Positions 51,096 to 58,506 of a DNA stretch of 64,000 nt are shown here, piece after piece. This DNA comes from Haladaptatus sp. QDMS2 (GTDB taxonomy: Archaea > Halobacteriota > Halobacteria > Halobacteriales > Halococcaceae): the NCBI RefSeq assembly GCF_029338295.1, contig NZ_CP119791.1:372001-436000 (forward strand). Reading direction: 5' to 3'. The stretch's first letter is position 1; each line of letters opens with the position of its first letter. The position numbers and the translations under genes are program-made. The notes beneath the pieces were generated by a model, which ran no database searches, was not told where the DNA came from, and saw only the letters and a list, made by a program, of their open reading frames with translations.

Positions 51096-51767
51096 TTACA
51101 GCGTCGCAGCGAGTCTGTCCAATCGCTTCGCCCCGTCTTTGAGAAATGGCACGCCGTGGCCCATGGCAGCGACGTCGAACTGGGGCGCGCGGTGGGCGAG
51201 CGCCTTGATGCTTCGTTCTACTTCCACATCGTCGTAGCTGAGCAGGTATGGCGACGGTTCGAGACGGCCGTGTCGTTCGACGACGAGGTCGCCGAGGAAG
51301 GCGGTAGAGAGCGTCTCGCTCACGTAGGCGACGTGGCCGGGGGTGTGCCCCGGCGTGTGGTAGGCGGTGAAACTCCCGAGTTCGTCGCCATCTGCGACGA
51401 GTTCCACCTCCGGGACCTCCTTGAGCACGGGAGAGGCGAGGCGCTGGAGGGCCGCTTTGCGATTTCGCCATCGTGGCCGTTGCTCGCCGCGCAGGAAGGG
51501 GGCGTCGCCCTCCCCGATGTAGATGGGGGCGTCGAGGTCGACGAGGCGGCCGAGCGTCCCGACGTGGTCCATGTCGTAGTGGGTGAGCAACACGCGGTCG
51601 ATCTCCCGCATCGCATAGCCCGTGGCCGCCACTTCCTTGCGGAGGGTCTTTGCGTCCCACGGATTGCCCGTGTCGATGAGCGTGAGGGCGTCGCCGTCGG
51701 CGACGAGGTAGGCGTTCACGCCGCGGAGGTCGAACCACCAGCACTGCTGTGTGAGTCGATTTGCCAT
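51096..51767 (-). CDS. Metallo-beta-lactamase fold hydrolase
   Basis: 223-residue MBL protein. The first metal motif reads LTHYDMDHVGTLGRL, with Asp rather than His at the second metal-1 position (HxDxDH instead of HxHxDH). The rest is standard: HTPGHTPGHVAYV, then FLGDLVV with the bridging Asp, and a final AMGHGVPFLKDG His. The family covers glyoxalase II-like thioesterases and lactonases; the variant motif means the metal may differ. The start MANRLTQQCWWFDLRG is used. It diverges from the PPOX gene. Confidence 0.9.
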   Translation of the reverse strand: MANRLTQQCWWFDLRGVNAYLVADGDALTLIDTGNPWDAKTLRKEVAATGYAMREIDRVLLTHYDMDHVGTLGRLVDLDAPIYIGEGDAPFLRGEQRPRWRNRKAALQRLASPVLKEVPEVELVADGDELGSFTAYHTPGHTPGHVAYVSETLSTAFLGDLVVERHGRLEPSPYLLSYDDVEVERSIKALAHRAPQFDVAAMGHGVPFLKDGAKRLDRLAATL

Positions 51768-51857
51768 TAGTGTTCTCGACGCGCTCCACCGCCGAGGGCG
51801 TTTCGCCCGACGGGTCGGTTTATTCCGTCCGAGCGCGAATACGGAGTGGGGAGTAGC

Positions 51858-52307
51858 ATGTCATCTGAAGAATTCATCGAACAGGGTGGGACGATGACCG
51901 ACACTGAGATTGACTTTTTCCTGCGCAGCCAGGGCTACGGTGTCCTCTCGCTGGCCGCCGGCGACGAGGCTTACGGCGTGCCCGTCTCGTTTGGGTACGA
52001 CGGCGACCACCTGTACTTCATGTTCCTGCAACTGGGGCCGGAATCGCAGAAACTTTCGTACGCGTCGCGGACGCACACGGCGAGTTTCCTCGCCTATCAG
52101 GTCAACTCGAAATTCGACTGGCAGAGCGCAATCGTCACCGGGACGCTCCGAGAGATCCGTGACGACGAGGTGACCCACGCTCGCGACACGATGGAGCAAA
52201 ACGCCTGGCATCCGAGCCTGTTCTCCGAGGCCGACCCGATGGGCGGCCCCTACGGGTACGTCCTCGACATCGAGTCGAAATCCGGACGGAAGGGGCAGGA
52301 CGCCTAA
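51858..52307 (+). CDS. Pyridoxamine 5'-phosphate oxidase family flavin-binding protein
   Basis: 149-residue split-barrel protein, starting with GTMTDTEIDFFLRSQGYGVLS and containing YGVPVSFGYDGDHLYFM, typical of PPOX/FMN- or F420-binding domains. It has no specific substrate residue that I can assign. An upstream GTTTATTCC lies near 51818-51826, giving a leader of about nine bases. Its stop overlaps the convergent aldo/keto reductase gene by 4 bases. Confidence 0.88.
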   Translation: MSSEEFIEQGGTMTDTEIDFFLRSQGYGVLSLAAGDEAYGVPVSFGYDGDHLYFMFLQLGPESQKLSYASRTHTASFLAYQVNSKFDWQSAIVTGTLREIRDDEVTHARDTMEQNAWHPSLFSEADPMGGPYGYVLDIESKSGRKGQDA

Positions 52308-53122
52308 CCCGCGAGGAACCCACGCAGGGTTCCGGAAACCGTCTTCGCCGTGGAGGGGCGGCCAATGCGTTCCATCTCGTGGTCGGTGAGTTTGAAGTCG
52401 AATACCTCGAGGTTATCCTTCAGGTGAGGATACGACGACGCCTTCGGAATGGCGACGACGTTGTCCTGCTGGATGAGCCACCGCAGGGCGACCTGTGCCG
52501 CCGATTTCTTGTAGCGAAGCCCGATGCCAGAGAGCGTGCTGTCGGTGAGCAGGCCCCCGTGCAGGAACGGGCTGTACGCCGTCAGCACGACGTCGTGAAT
52601 CTGGCAGTACTCGACCAGCGCCTGTTTTCGGTCGAACGGCGTGTAGCGCACCTGATTCGTCAGGATGGGTTCGAGCGATTCGTCACGGGCGGCCATGAGC
52701 TGGGCCTGACTGAAGTTGCTCACTCCGATGTGGTGGACGACGCCCTCTTCCACGAGGTCGTTCATCGCGTCGAGGGTTTCGCGCAGGGGAACCAGCGGGT
52801 TCGGCCGGTGGATGAGCAAGCAGTCTACGTACTCGGTATTCAACCGGGCGAGGCTCGCGTAGGTCGATTCTTTCACCTTCTGCTCACTCAGATTCGTCGG
52901 CGAGAGTTTCGTGACGAGGAAGACGTCCTCGCGGTCCACGGTCGAATTGTTGATGGCCGCGCCAACCTGTCGCTCGTTTCGGTAGTTCTGTGCAGTGTCC
53001 ATGTGCCGATAGCCGAGGTCCAGCGCCGTCTCGACCACCCGACGGCAGGCGGTTCCGCGCAGTTGCCACGTTCCAAGCCCAATCTTCGGGACCGCTGCCC
53101 CCTGTGCCACCACGTATTCCAT
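52304..53122 (-). CDS. Aldo/keto reductase
   Basis: 272-residue TIM-barrel oxidoreductase. The catalytic tetrad is visible: Asp and Tyr in HMDTAQNYRNE, Lys in FLVTKLSP, and His in CLLIHRPN. The NADPH site is in the C-terminal IPKASSYPHLKDNLEVFDF. The N-terminal VPKIGLGTWQLRG is diagnostic. This is the 2,5-diketogluconate-reductase-like group, reducing small aldehydes or ketones. The ATG giving MEYVVAQGA is preferred over a longer frame. Confidence 0.93.
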   Translation of the reverse strand: MEYVVAQGAAVPKIGLGTWQLRGTACRRVVETALDLGYRHMDTAQNYRNERQVGAAINNSTVDREDVFLVTKLSPTNLSEQKVKESTYASLARLNTEYVDCLLIHRPNPLVPLRETLDAMNDLVEEGVVHHIGVSNFSQAQLMAARDESLEPILTNQVRYTPFDRKQALVEYCQIHDVVLTAYSPFLHGGLLTDSTLSGIGLRYKKSAAQVALRWLIQQDNVVAIPKASSYPHLKDNLEVFDFKLTDHEMERIGRPSTAKTVSGTLRGFLAG

Positions 53123-53223
53123 GTCCTGAGACACGCTGCCCACGGACGTAACCGCTTTTTCGTCCAAACGGAGTGTCACGCACACGCGAACGAACTAAGA
53201 ACCGTCCGGCCCTTGCGTCGGGT

Positions 53224-53541
53224 ATGTCACTCGACCGATTCACGAAACCCGAACCCGACGTGGGCGAAGTCCAGACCGAGGAACTCGTCGTCTCCGACGA
53301 CGCGCTCGTCAAACTGTTCGCCCTCGGCCCCGGTGCGGAACTGAAACCACACCCACACGATTCGTCCTCGAACGTCTTTCACATTCTCGAAGGCACGATA
53401 ACCGTGATTCAGGACGACGAAGAAGAGGAAATCGAGGCTCCCGGCGTCGTTTTCCACGACCGGGGCGTTCTCCACGGCGCGCGAAACGAGACGGACGAAC
53501 CAGTCTACTTCACGGCCACGCTCGCGCCGTTCCCGAGCTAA
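53224..53541 (+). CDS. Cupin domain protein
   Basis: 105-residue single cupin. Motif 1 is LKPHPHDSSSNVFHILEG, with two His and an unusual S/N in place of the Glu; motif 2 is PGVVFHDRGVLHGARNE. An acidic run EEEEIE separates them. Whether metal is bound is uncertain because the Glu ligand is not obvious. The start MSLDRFTKPEPD is used. The 3' end overlaps the convergent MTHFS-like gene by 4 bases. Confidence 0.87.
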   Translation: MSLDRFTKPEPDVGEVQTEELVVSDDALVKLFALGPGAELKPHPHDSSSNVFHILEGTITVIQDDEEEEIEAPGVVFHDRGVLHGARNETDEPVYFTATLAPFPS

Positions 53542-54236
53542 CGGAATCGCTGGAGGACGGGAATCTCTTCAATGCGGTCTGCAGAGAGCAGGCCCCAGTC
53601 GATACCCGCGGGTTTCCGCCCGTGCTCGGGGCGAATCTCCCGCTCAGGAGTCACGATGAGGTCCATGGACACGTCGTGGGCACCGACTTCGACGGCCTCG
53701 TCGACGATTTGGCGTTCGTGAACCGTCGTGACGACGGGCGTGTCGTCGTCCACGAGTCCGAGTTCGCGGAGGATGGCGTACTCCAGGTCGCTGTACCCCT
53801 CGCCCTTCCCGATTCGTGCGCCCGTCTCGGTGACGGCGACGCTTCCGGAGACGATGAGGCCGATACCGTCGATTTCGTCGGGGCTGACCTGCGTGCCGTA
53901 CTCGTCCATGTGCGAGATGGCGGCGGCGCGGTCGGTATCCTCGATGGTCGCCGGATCGAGGCGGACGAAACACTGCTCGTCGCGCAGGCGCGGGACGGCC
54001 ATGTAGACGAGTTTCCCCTCGGCGAGTGCCCGCCGCCGGACGGGGAGCTGTGGTGAGTCGGGGTTCGCCTTGATGACCGTCGCGTCCTGCCACTCGGAGG
54101 TTTCAGCGAGTCGGTCTGCCGCCTCGCGTGCGCCGTCGAAGTTCGGAATCCGCCCGTGTGGCGGAAACGGAAATCGAGCGATTCCCTCTGCTTCGAGGGC
54201 GTCCCAGACGCGCTCGCGGAGGGCCTGTTTGTCCAT
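53538..54236 (-). CDS. 5-formyltetrahydrofolate cyclo-ligase-like protein
   Basis: 232-residue protein of the 5-FCL/MTHFS family. It shows MDKQALRERVWDALE at the N terminus, the substrate region TVIKANPDSPQLPVRRRAL, VYMAVPRLRD, and the family's GARIGKGEGYSDLEYAIL loop that binds ATP and folate. Haloarchaea use folate-type carriers, so a cyclo-ligase reaction is plausible, though archaeal members of this family have sometimes been linked to other pathways. The start is MDKQALRE. It is followed by the SRPBCC gene on the same strand. Confidence 0.88.
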   Translation of the reverse strand: MDKQALRERVWDALEAEGIARFPFPPHGRIPNFDGAREAADRLAETSEWQDATVIKANPDSPQLPVRRRALAEGKLVYMAVPRLRDEQCFVRLDPATIEDTDRAAAISHMDEYGTQVSPDEIDGIGLIVSGSVAVTETGARIGKGEGYSDLEYAILRELGLVDDDTPVVTTVHERQIVDEAVEVGAHDVSMDLIVTPEREIRPEHGRKPAGIDWGLLSADRIEEIPVLQRFR

Positions 54237-54281
54237 GCACGTCTTTCCGCCGTCACCGCAAAAACAGTTGGCAGTCGGCGG

Positions 54282-54764
54282 TCAAGGCGCGTCCGTCGTC
54301 GTTTCCGCCTCGTATCCCTGCTCAGCCATCCGCTTCAGATTCGCGAGCGTGTCGGCTAAACCGCGTTTCATCGACCGATTGACGAACAGGGCTTCGACGA
54401 TGCGCCCGACTGGGCGAATCCGGGGCAGGAATTCGTATTCGATGGACTGGTGGACGCGGGTGGCATCACCGACTGGTTCGAAAGTGGCCGTAAGCACCGG
54501 TTGCATCACGCCGAGGTCGCCTTCGTGGACCTGTCGGGTCGGCCGGTCGAACGCGGTTATCACCCACTCGCTTTCGTCTTTTATCGGGCCGACACCACCG
54601 TACTCGCGGTAGATGGTCCCCTTACCGACGGGGCCGTCACTGACGTAGGTGACTCGGTCTGTGAACGCCGCGGACAGTTCCGCATAGCGGTCCACGTCAC
54701 TGTATACCTCCCAGACGTACGCAGGCGGGGCCTGAACAGTCGTCGATGCTTCTACCCGTGCCAT
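54282..54764 (-). CDS. SRPBCC (START-like) family protein
   Basis: 160-residue helix-grip fold protein, beginning VEASTTVQAPPAYVWEVYSDVDRYAEL, the typical polyketide cyclase/SRPBCC start, and ending with a long helix SMKRGLADTLANLKRMAEQ. It probably binds a hydrophobic ligand. The ATG giving MARVEAST is preferred; an upstream extension crosses the promoter region. It diverges from the DUF6884-like gene with a palindrome between. Confidence 0.87.
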   Translation of the reverse strand: MARVEASTTVQAPPAYVWEVYSDVDRYAELSAAFTDRVTYVSDGPVGKGTIYREYGGVGPIKDESEWVITAFDRPTRQVHEGDLGVMQPVLTATFEPVGDATRVHQSIEYEFLPRIRPVGRIVEALFVNRSMKRGLADTLANLKRMAEQGYEAETTTDAP

Positions 54765-54849
54765 AGTAAATAGTACGTTGGGGCAGACGATATCGTTTGT
54801 GAGGTATTCACACGCAATGTAGTAGAATCGGCTGAAATATCTCCGGAGA

Positions 54850-54869
54850 GTGACTGTTTGGGCAGTCAC
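54850..54869. promoter_or_regulatory. Palindrome beside TATA box
   Basis: GTGACTG-TTTGGG-CAGTCAC is a perfect 7+7 inverted repeat, ending 8 bases before the TATA-like ATTTTTAC (54877-54884) of the 54909 gene. It also lies 86 bases upstream of the divergent SRPBCC gene. Confidence 0.5.
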
Positions 54870-54876
54870 AGGCTAG

Positions 54877-54884
54877 ATTTTTAC
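54877..54884 (+). promoter_or_regulatory. TATA-like element of the 54909 gene
   Basis: ATTTTTAC is centred about 28 bases before the ATG at 54909. Confidence 0.55.
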
Positions 54885-54908
54885 TACTCGCTCCCGATGG
54901 ATTAAAAC

Positions 54909-55358
54909 ATGGCATCCATTGCGATTGTCCATGGGGGTGCAGCACAGCGGGGTGGGACTCGGTCTGCGTGCGACCAGTATACGGCAGACCACTTTCAGAC
55001 GTGCCGCGAGTACGCAGAGGCAACCTGCGACTCGTGGGTCATTGTCTCGGCGAAACACGGGGTTATCCACCCGAACAGGCAGATACAGAGCTACGACGTC
55101 ACCCGCGCGGATTTCGACCCGTTCGAGGAGATGCAGTGGGTAAAGCGCATCCAGCGTCAACTCGGTGACGTGCTGTTCGACCAGTACACCAGTCCGCAGT
55201 TCTCGCGCGTCGTCGTGTTGACCGACGACTACCACACCGCGGCACTCGACCCGGTGTTCAAACAGGCGACGGGTCGCGGAGTCGCCGTCGAAAAACCGTT
55301 CGAAGGTCGCTACGACGAACCGGTAGAATCGGTGCTCAAACAGCCGGTTCCCCGGTAG
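54909..55358 (+). CDS. DUF6884-type protein
   Basis: 149-residue protein. The core WVIVSAKHGVIHPNRQIQSY, followed by a basic-aromatic segment and VVVLTDDYHTAALDPVF, matches DUF6884 domains, which recall the uracil-DNA-glycosylase/TGT-associated folds. Two cysteines near the N terminus (SACDQY and QTCREY) and one in EATCDSW may bind metal. No activity is known to me. It has a TATA element and a palindrome immediately upstream. Confidence 0.82.
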   Translation: MASIAIVHGGAAQRGGTRSACDQYTADHFQTCREYAEATCDSWVIVSAKHGVIHPNRQIQSYDVTRADFDPFEEMQWVKRIQRQLGDVLFDQYTSPQFSRVVVLTDDYHTAALDPVFKQATGRGVAVEKPFEGRYDEPVESVLKQPVPR

Positions 55359-55363
55359 CGAAC

Positions 55364-56008
55364 CTACGCGTCTCTTTTTGCGAGGCCAGCGAGGTGGCCC
55401 ACTTCCGGGACGATGACTTCGTTCGCGCCGAGACATGCGGCGTTCTCGCTTCCTGGCAGGGCGAACACGGGGACTCCGTCGGCGATACCTGCGGCTGCGC
55501 GGGTTCCGACGACGCGGGTGCCGATCTCGTCGAACGAGAGCCGTCGGAACAGTTCGCCGAAGCCAGGGAGTTCCTTCTCCATCAGCGGCGAGATAGCCTC
55601 GATTGTCACGTCGTCGGGCGTCACACCAGTCCCGCCGGTGGTCACCACGACGTTCACGTCGTCGCGGCCGACGAGGCGGTCTACGGTCTGTTGAATCCCA
55701 TCGAAGTTGTCGTCGATGAGTTCGCGGGTGGCGACGGTGTGCCCTGCGCCTTCGAACGCCTCGGCTATCGCGTCACCCGCGGGGTCGTCGTCGAGCGACC
55801 GAGTGGTGGACACGGTGACGATGGCGACGCCGACCGTCTCTACGTCGTGGTGGTGGTGACCGTGTTTGTGGTCGTCATGGCCGTGCGTGTGGGCGTCGTG
55901 TCCATGTTCGTGGTCGTCGTGACCGTGCTCGTGGTCGTGGCCGTGTCCGTCGTGGTGTGATTCGTAGTCGTGTCCGTGTCCCGTGTCGGCGTTCTTCTGC
56001 TCGGCCAT
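55364..56008 (-). CDS. moaB: MoaB/MogA molybdopterin biosynthesis protein with histidine-rich N-terminal tail
   Basis: 214-residue protein. Residues 1-55 hold 21 histidines, alternating with Asp, Gly and Glu (for example [11 protein letters not shown]), then the MogA/MoaB fold begins [17 protein letters not shown]. The molybdopterin adenylyltransferase motifs [16 protein letters not shown] and [15 protein letters not shown] are intact. The catalytic domain adenylates molybdopterin; the tail looks like a metal-binding or metal-storage tag seen in nickel and zinc chaperones and is not part of the family. It begins at the ATG giving [10 protein letters not shown]. Confidence 0.92.
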   Translation of the reverse strand: MAEQKNADTGHGHDYESHHDGHGHDHEHGHDDHEHGHDAHTHGHDDHKHGHHHHDVETVGVAIVTVSTTRSLDDDPAGDAIAEAFEGAGHTVATRELIDDNFDGIQQTVDRLVGRDDVNVVVTTGGTGVTPDDVTIEAISPLMEKELPGFGELFRRLSFDEIGTRVVGTRAAAGIADGVPVFALPGSENAACLGANEVIVPEVGHLAGLAKRDA

Positions 56009-56059
56009 GGCTGGGTCTACTCGTCTCGGTACAAAAACTATCGGGGCAAAAAGTGGCGA

Positions 56060-56506
56060 TTAGCTCCCCGTCTCGTCCGGGATGGCGCCCATCTGGCGCA
56101 TCATCCCCAGCACGTCGAAGTTGGTCCAGACCTCTGTGACCTGTCCGTCTACGATACGGTCGATTTCGATACCCGTTACCTCGACGTGGTTGCCGGAGGC
56201 CGGAACGCCGGCGAGCTCGCCGTCGTGGGTACCGACTGCCTTCCAGCGCGTGGCCACCATGTCCCCTTCGGAGACGATGTCTTCGATGGTCACATTGAGG
56301 TCGGAGAACGCCTCACGGTACTGTTTTACGTTCTTTGTGAACCCTTCGCGTCCGTGAATCGATTCCGGTTCTGTCGGATTGTGTTCGACGTACGATTCTG
56401 CGATAATCTCGTCGACGACGCTGTAATCACCCGTGTTCAGCGTGTTCCACAGTTTTTGGACAATCTCTTCGTTCGATGCCGCTGGGCGCGTTGCTTTGCT
56501 TGCCAT
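56060..56506 (-). CDS. SnoaL-like (ester cyclase/NTF2-fold) protein, first tandem copy
   Basis: 148-residue alpha+beta barrel protein of the SnoaL/NTF2-like superfamily. EIIAESYVEHNP, REGFTKNVKQYREAFSDLNVTIEDI, and the ending VEVTGIEIDRIVDGQVTEVWT are typical of ester cyclase-like members. It is a tandem duplicate of the next upstream gene: both start MASKATRP and both end GAIPDE-like, with the same length. The ATG is preceded by a ribosome-binding-like GGTGAGGGA. Ligand unknown. Confidence 0.9.
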   Translation of the reverse strand: MASKATRPAASNEEIVQKLWNTLNTGDYSVVDEIIAESYVEHNPTEPESIHGREGFTKNVKQYREAFSDLNVTIEDIVSEGDMVATRWKAVGTHDGELAGVPASGNHVEVTGIEIDRIVDGQVTEVWTNFDVLGMMRQMGAIPDETGS

Positions 56507-56594
56507 TTCCCTCACCCAGTACATGCTAGGTCGTTTCAGGCGATAGACTCGTATGCGTGATTCTGTGGACGTCAAAAAAGGCTGAACTTCTCCG

Positions 56595-57041
56595 TCAGCT
56601 CCCCATCTCGTCTGGAAGTGCCCCCATCTGTTGGAGCATGCCGAGACTGTCGAACTGGTTCCACGCCTCGACGACCTTGCCGTCCTCGAAGCGGTCGATT
56701 TCGATGCCCGAAATTTCGACGGGCTTGTTCGTCGGCGCGATTCCGCGCAGGTCACCCGTGTGCTTCGCGTTGAGGCGCCATCGAAGGGCTACTTCGTCGC
56801 CTGCGGCGAAGATGTCCTCGATCGTCAGGTCGATGTCGGAGAACGCTGCTCGCATCTCCTCTATGTTCGCGCGGAAGCCGTCGCGGCCGCGAATCGGTTC
56901 TGACTCGAAGGCGCTGTGTTCGACGTAGTCGTCTGCGACGTACTGGTCTACGAGGCTGTAATCGCCGTACGTTCCCGTTTCCCAGAGTGCTCGCACGATG
57001 TCGGCGTTCGATTCGAGTGGGCGTGTCGCTTTACTTGCCAT
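56595..57041 (-). CDS. SnoaL-like protein, second tandem copy
   Basis: 148-residue paralogue of the downstream copy. It shows the same skeleton: VADDYVEHSAFESEPIRG, GFRANIEEMRAAFSDIDLTI, and VEISGIEIDRFEDGKVVEAWN. The two differ mostly in the middle (TNKPV versus SGNHV), so they may bind different ligands. The start is MASKATRPLES, preceded by GGTGAAGGA. The 88 bases between copies contain nothing else I can recognise. Confidence 0.9.
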   Translation of the reverse strand: MASKATRPLESNADIVRALWETGTYGDYSLVDQYVADDYVEHSAFESEPIRGRDGFRANIEEMRAAFSDIDLTIEDIFAAGDEVALRWRLNAKHTGDLRGIAPTNKPVEISGIEIDRFEDGKVVEAWNQFDSLGMLQQMGALPDEMGS

Positions 57042-57178
57042 TTCCTTCACCCAGAGAAACGTATGCGTCGTCAGGAAATATCGTGGTATGCTATCCCACG
57101 ATGACTGTCCGTAGACCCGACCTGTCATCGCTTTCCGCAGACCGTACTGTTTTGCCCCCCCGCGTGCCTTGCTGTCAC

Positions 57179-58222
57179 ATGAAGGCGGTACACTTCGACG
57201 AACACGGCGACCGCGACGTACTGCAGTATGGCGAACTCCCGGACCCCGACCCGGCCCGCGACGAAGTCATCGTAGAAATGCGGGCAGGTGCACTCAACTT
57301 CCTCGACGTGTGGACACGACGGGGCCTTCCCGGCCTCGACCTCGAGATGCCCCACATCCCCGGCAGCGACGGCGCGGGCATCGTTCATGCGGTGGGCGAG
57401 GACGTGGCCAGATTCGAACCGGGCGACCGCGTCGCGGTCACGGCGGGTCTCTCCTGTGGCGTCTGTGAGTTCTGTCGCGATGGCGACCCCTCGCTGTGTG
57501 AGGACTTTGGCGTCCTCGGCGAGCACACCCGTGGCGTCCACAGCGAACTCGCCGCCGTGCCCGCGGAGAATCTCGTCCCCGTCCCCGAACACGTCTCGTG
57601 GGAAGTCGCGGCGGCCGCCCCGCTCGTCTTCCAGACAGCGTGGCGAATGCTCATCACGCGCGCCGAACTCGAACCCGGCGAGAAAGTGCTCGTACTCGGG
57701 GCCAGCGGCGGGGTGGGTCACGCCGCGATTCAGATTGCGAAATACGCCGGTGCGGAGGTGTTCGCCACCGCTTCCAGTTCCCAGAAACTCGAACTCGCCG
57801 CAGAGTGTGGCGCAGACCACGTCCTCAACTACGAGGAGACGGACTACGCAAGCGAAATCTACGAACTCACCGACAAGCGTGGCGTGGACGTCATCGTCGA
57901 CCACGTCGGCGGCCCGACGTGGCAGGATTCGATAAAGAGCCTCGCGAAAAACGGCCGCCTCGTCACCTGTGGAGCCACCCTCGGACGCCACCCGCAGACG
58001 GACTTAAATCGCATCTTCTGGAACCAACTGCAGATTCTCGGGTCGTCGATGGGGACGCCCGGGGAAGCCGACGACGTACTCCCGCTCGTCTGGGACGGCA
58101 CCTTCCGCCCGCACATCCGCGAGGTGCTGCCGATGAGTGAGGTCAAACGCGCCCACGAGATGCTCGAAAATCGCGATGGATTTGGGAAGGTTGTAGTCGT
58201 TCCGGACTCCCAGTACAATTGA
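57179..58222 (+). CDS. Zinc-type medium-chain dehydrogenase/quinone oxidoreductase
   Basis: 347-residue MDR protein. The N-terminal GroES-like domain has RAGALNFLDVWTRRG and the structural zinc lobe CGVCEFCRDGDPSLC (four Cys); the NADPH domain has VLGASGGVGHAAIQIAKYAG. The catalytic zinc cysteine position in the first domain (LNFLDVW) holds Leu/Asn, so catalytic zinc is probably absent and the enzyme is quinone-oxidoreductase-like. The start MKAVHFDEHGDRD is chosen over a long frame across the promoter. It overlaps the next small gene by one base. Confidence 0.92.
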   Translation: MKAVHFDEHGDRDVLQYGELPDPDPARDEVIVEMRAGALNFLDVWTRRGLPGLDLEMPHIPGSDGAGIVHAVGEDVARFEPGDRVAVTAGLSCGVCEFCRDGDPSLCEDFGVLGEHTRGVHSELAAVPAENLVPVPEHVSWEVAAAAPLVFQTAWRMLITRAELEPGEKVLVLGASGGVGHAAIQIAKYAGAEVFATASSSQKLELAAECGADHVLNYEETDYASEIYELTDKRGVDVIVDHVGGPTWQDSIKSLAKNGRLVTCGATLGRHPQTDLNRIFWNQLQILGSSMGTPGEADDVLPLVWDGTFRPHIREVLPMSEVKRAHEMLENRDGFGKVVVVPDSQYN

Positions 58223-58506
58223 TGGCCGACGACCGCTACGTCCACGACCCAGCGGCGTTCGACAGCGAGGACGAAACCGCCAGCCAGCAGGCCGAAGACA
58301 GGGATTTCAGCTGGCGAGGCTGGATTCTCGTGGGCGTCGTCGTCGTCTCGTTTCTCGTCATTCCGGGGCTGATTCTCCTCTTACCAGCGGCCGAAGACTT
58401 CGTCGTGAGCCTCGGCCTCTCCTACCGCGACACCTACCTGTTTCTCCCGCTCATCCCGGCGTTCCTGCTCGGGACGCTCGCCGTCTGGGCGACGACTCGT
58501 CCCTGA
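58222..58506 (+). CDS. Small two-helix membrane protein
   Basis: 94-residue protein. An acidic N terminus (about 35 residues, ADDRYVHDPAAFDSEDE) leads into two helices, ILVGVVVVSFLVIPGLILLL and LFLPLIPAFLLGTLAVWA. It is conserved-looking, but I do not recognise a function. The ATG begins inside the stop of the dehydrogenase gene (TGATG), so translation is coupled and the two may act together at the membrane. It ends with its TGA directly against the ALS stop on the other strand. Confidence 0.83.
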   Translation: MADDRYVHDPAAFDSEDETASQQAEDRDFSWRGWILVGVVVVSFLVIPGLILLLPAAEDFVVSLGLSYRDTYLFLPLIPAFLLGTLAVWATTRP

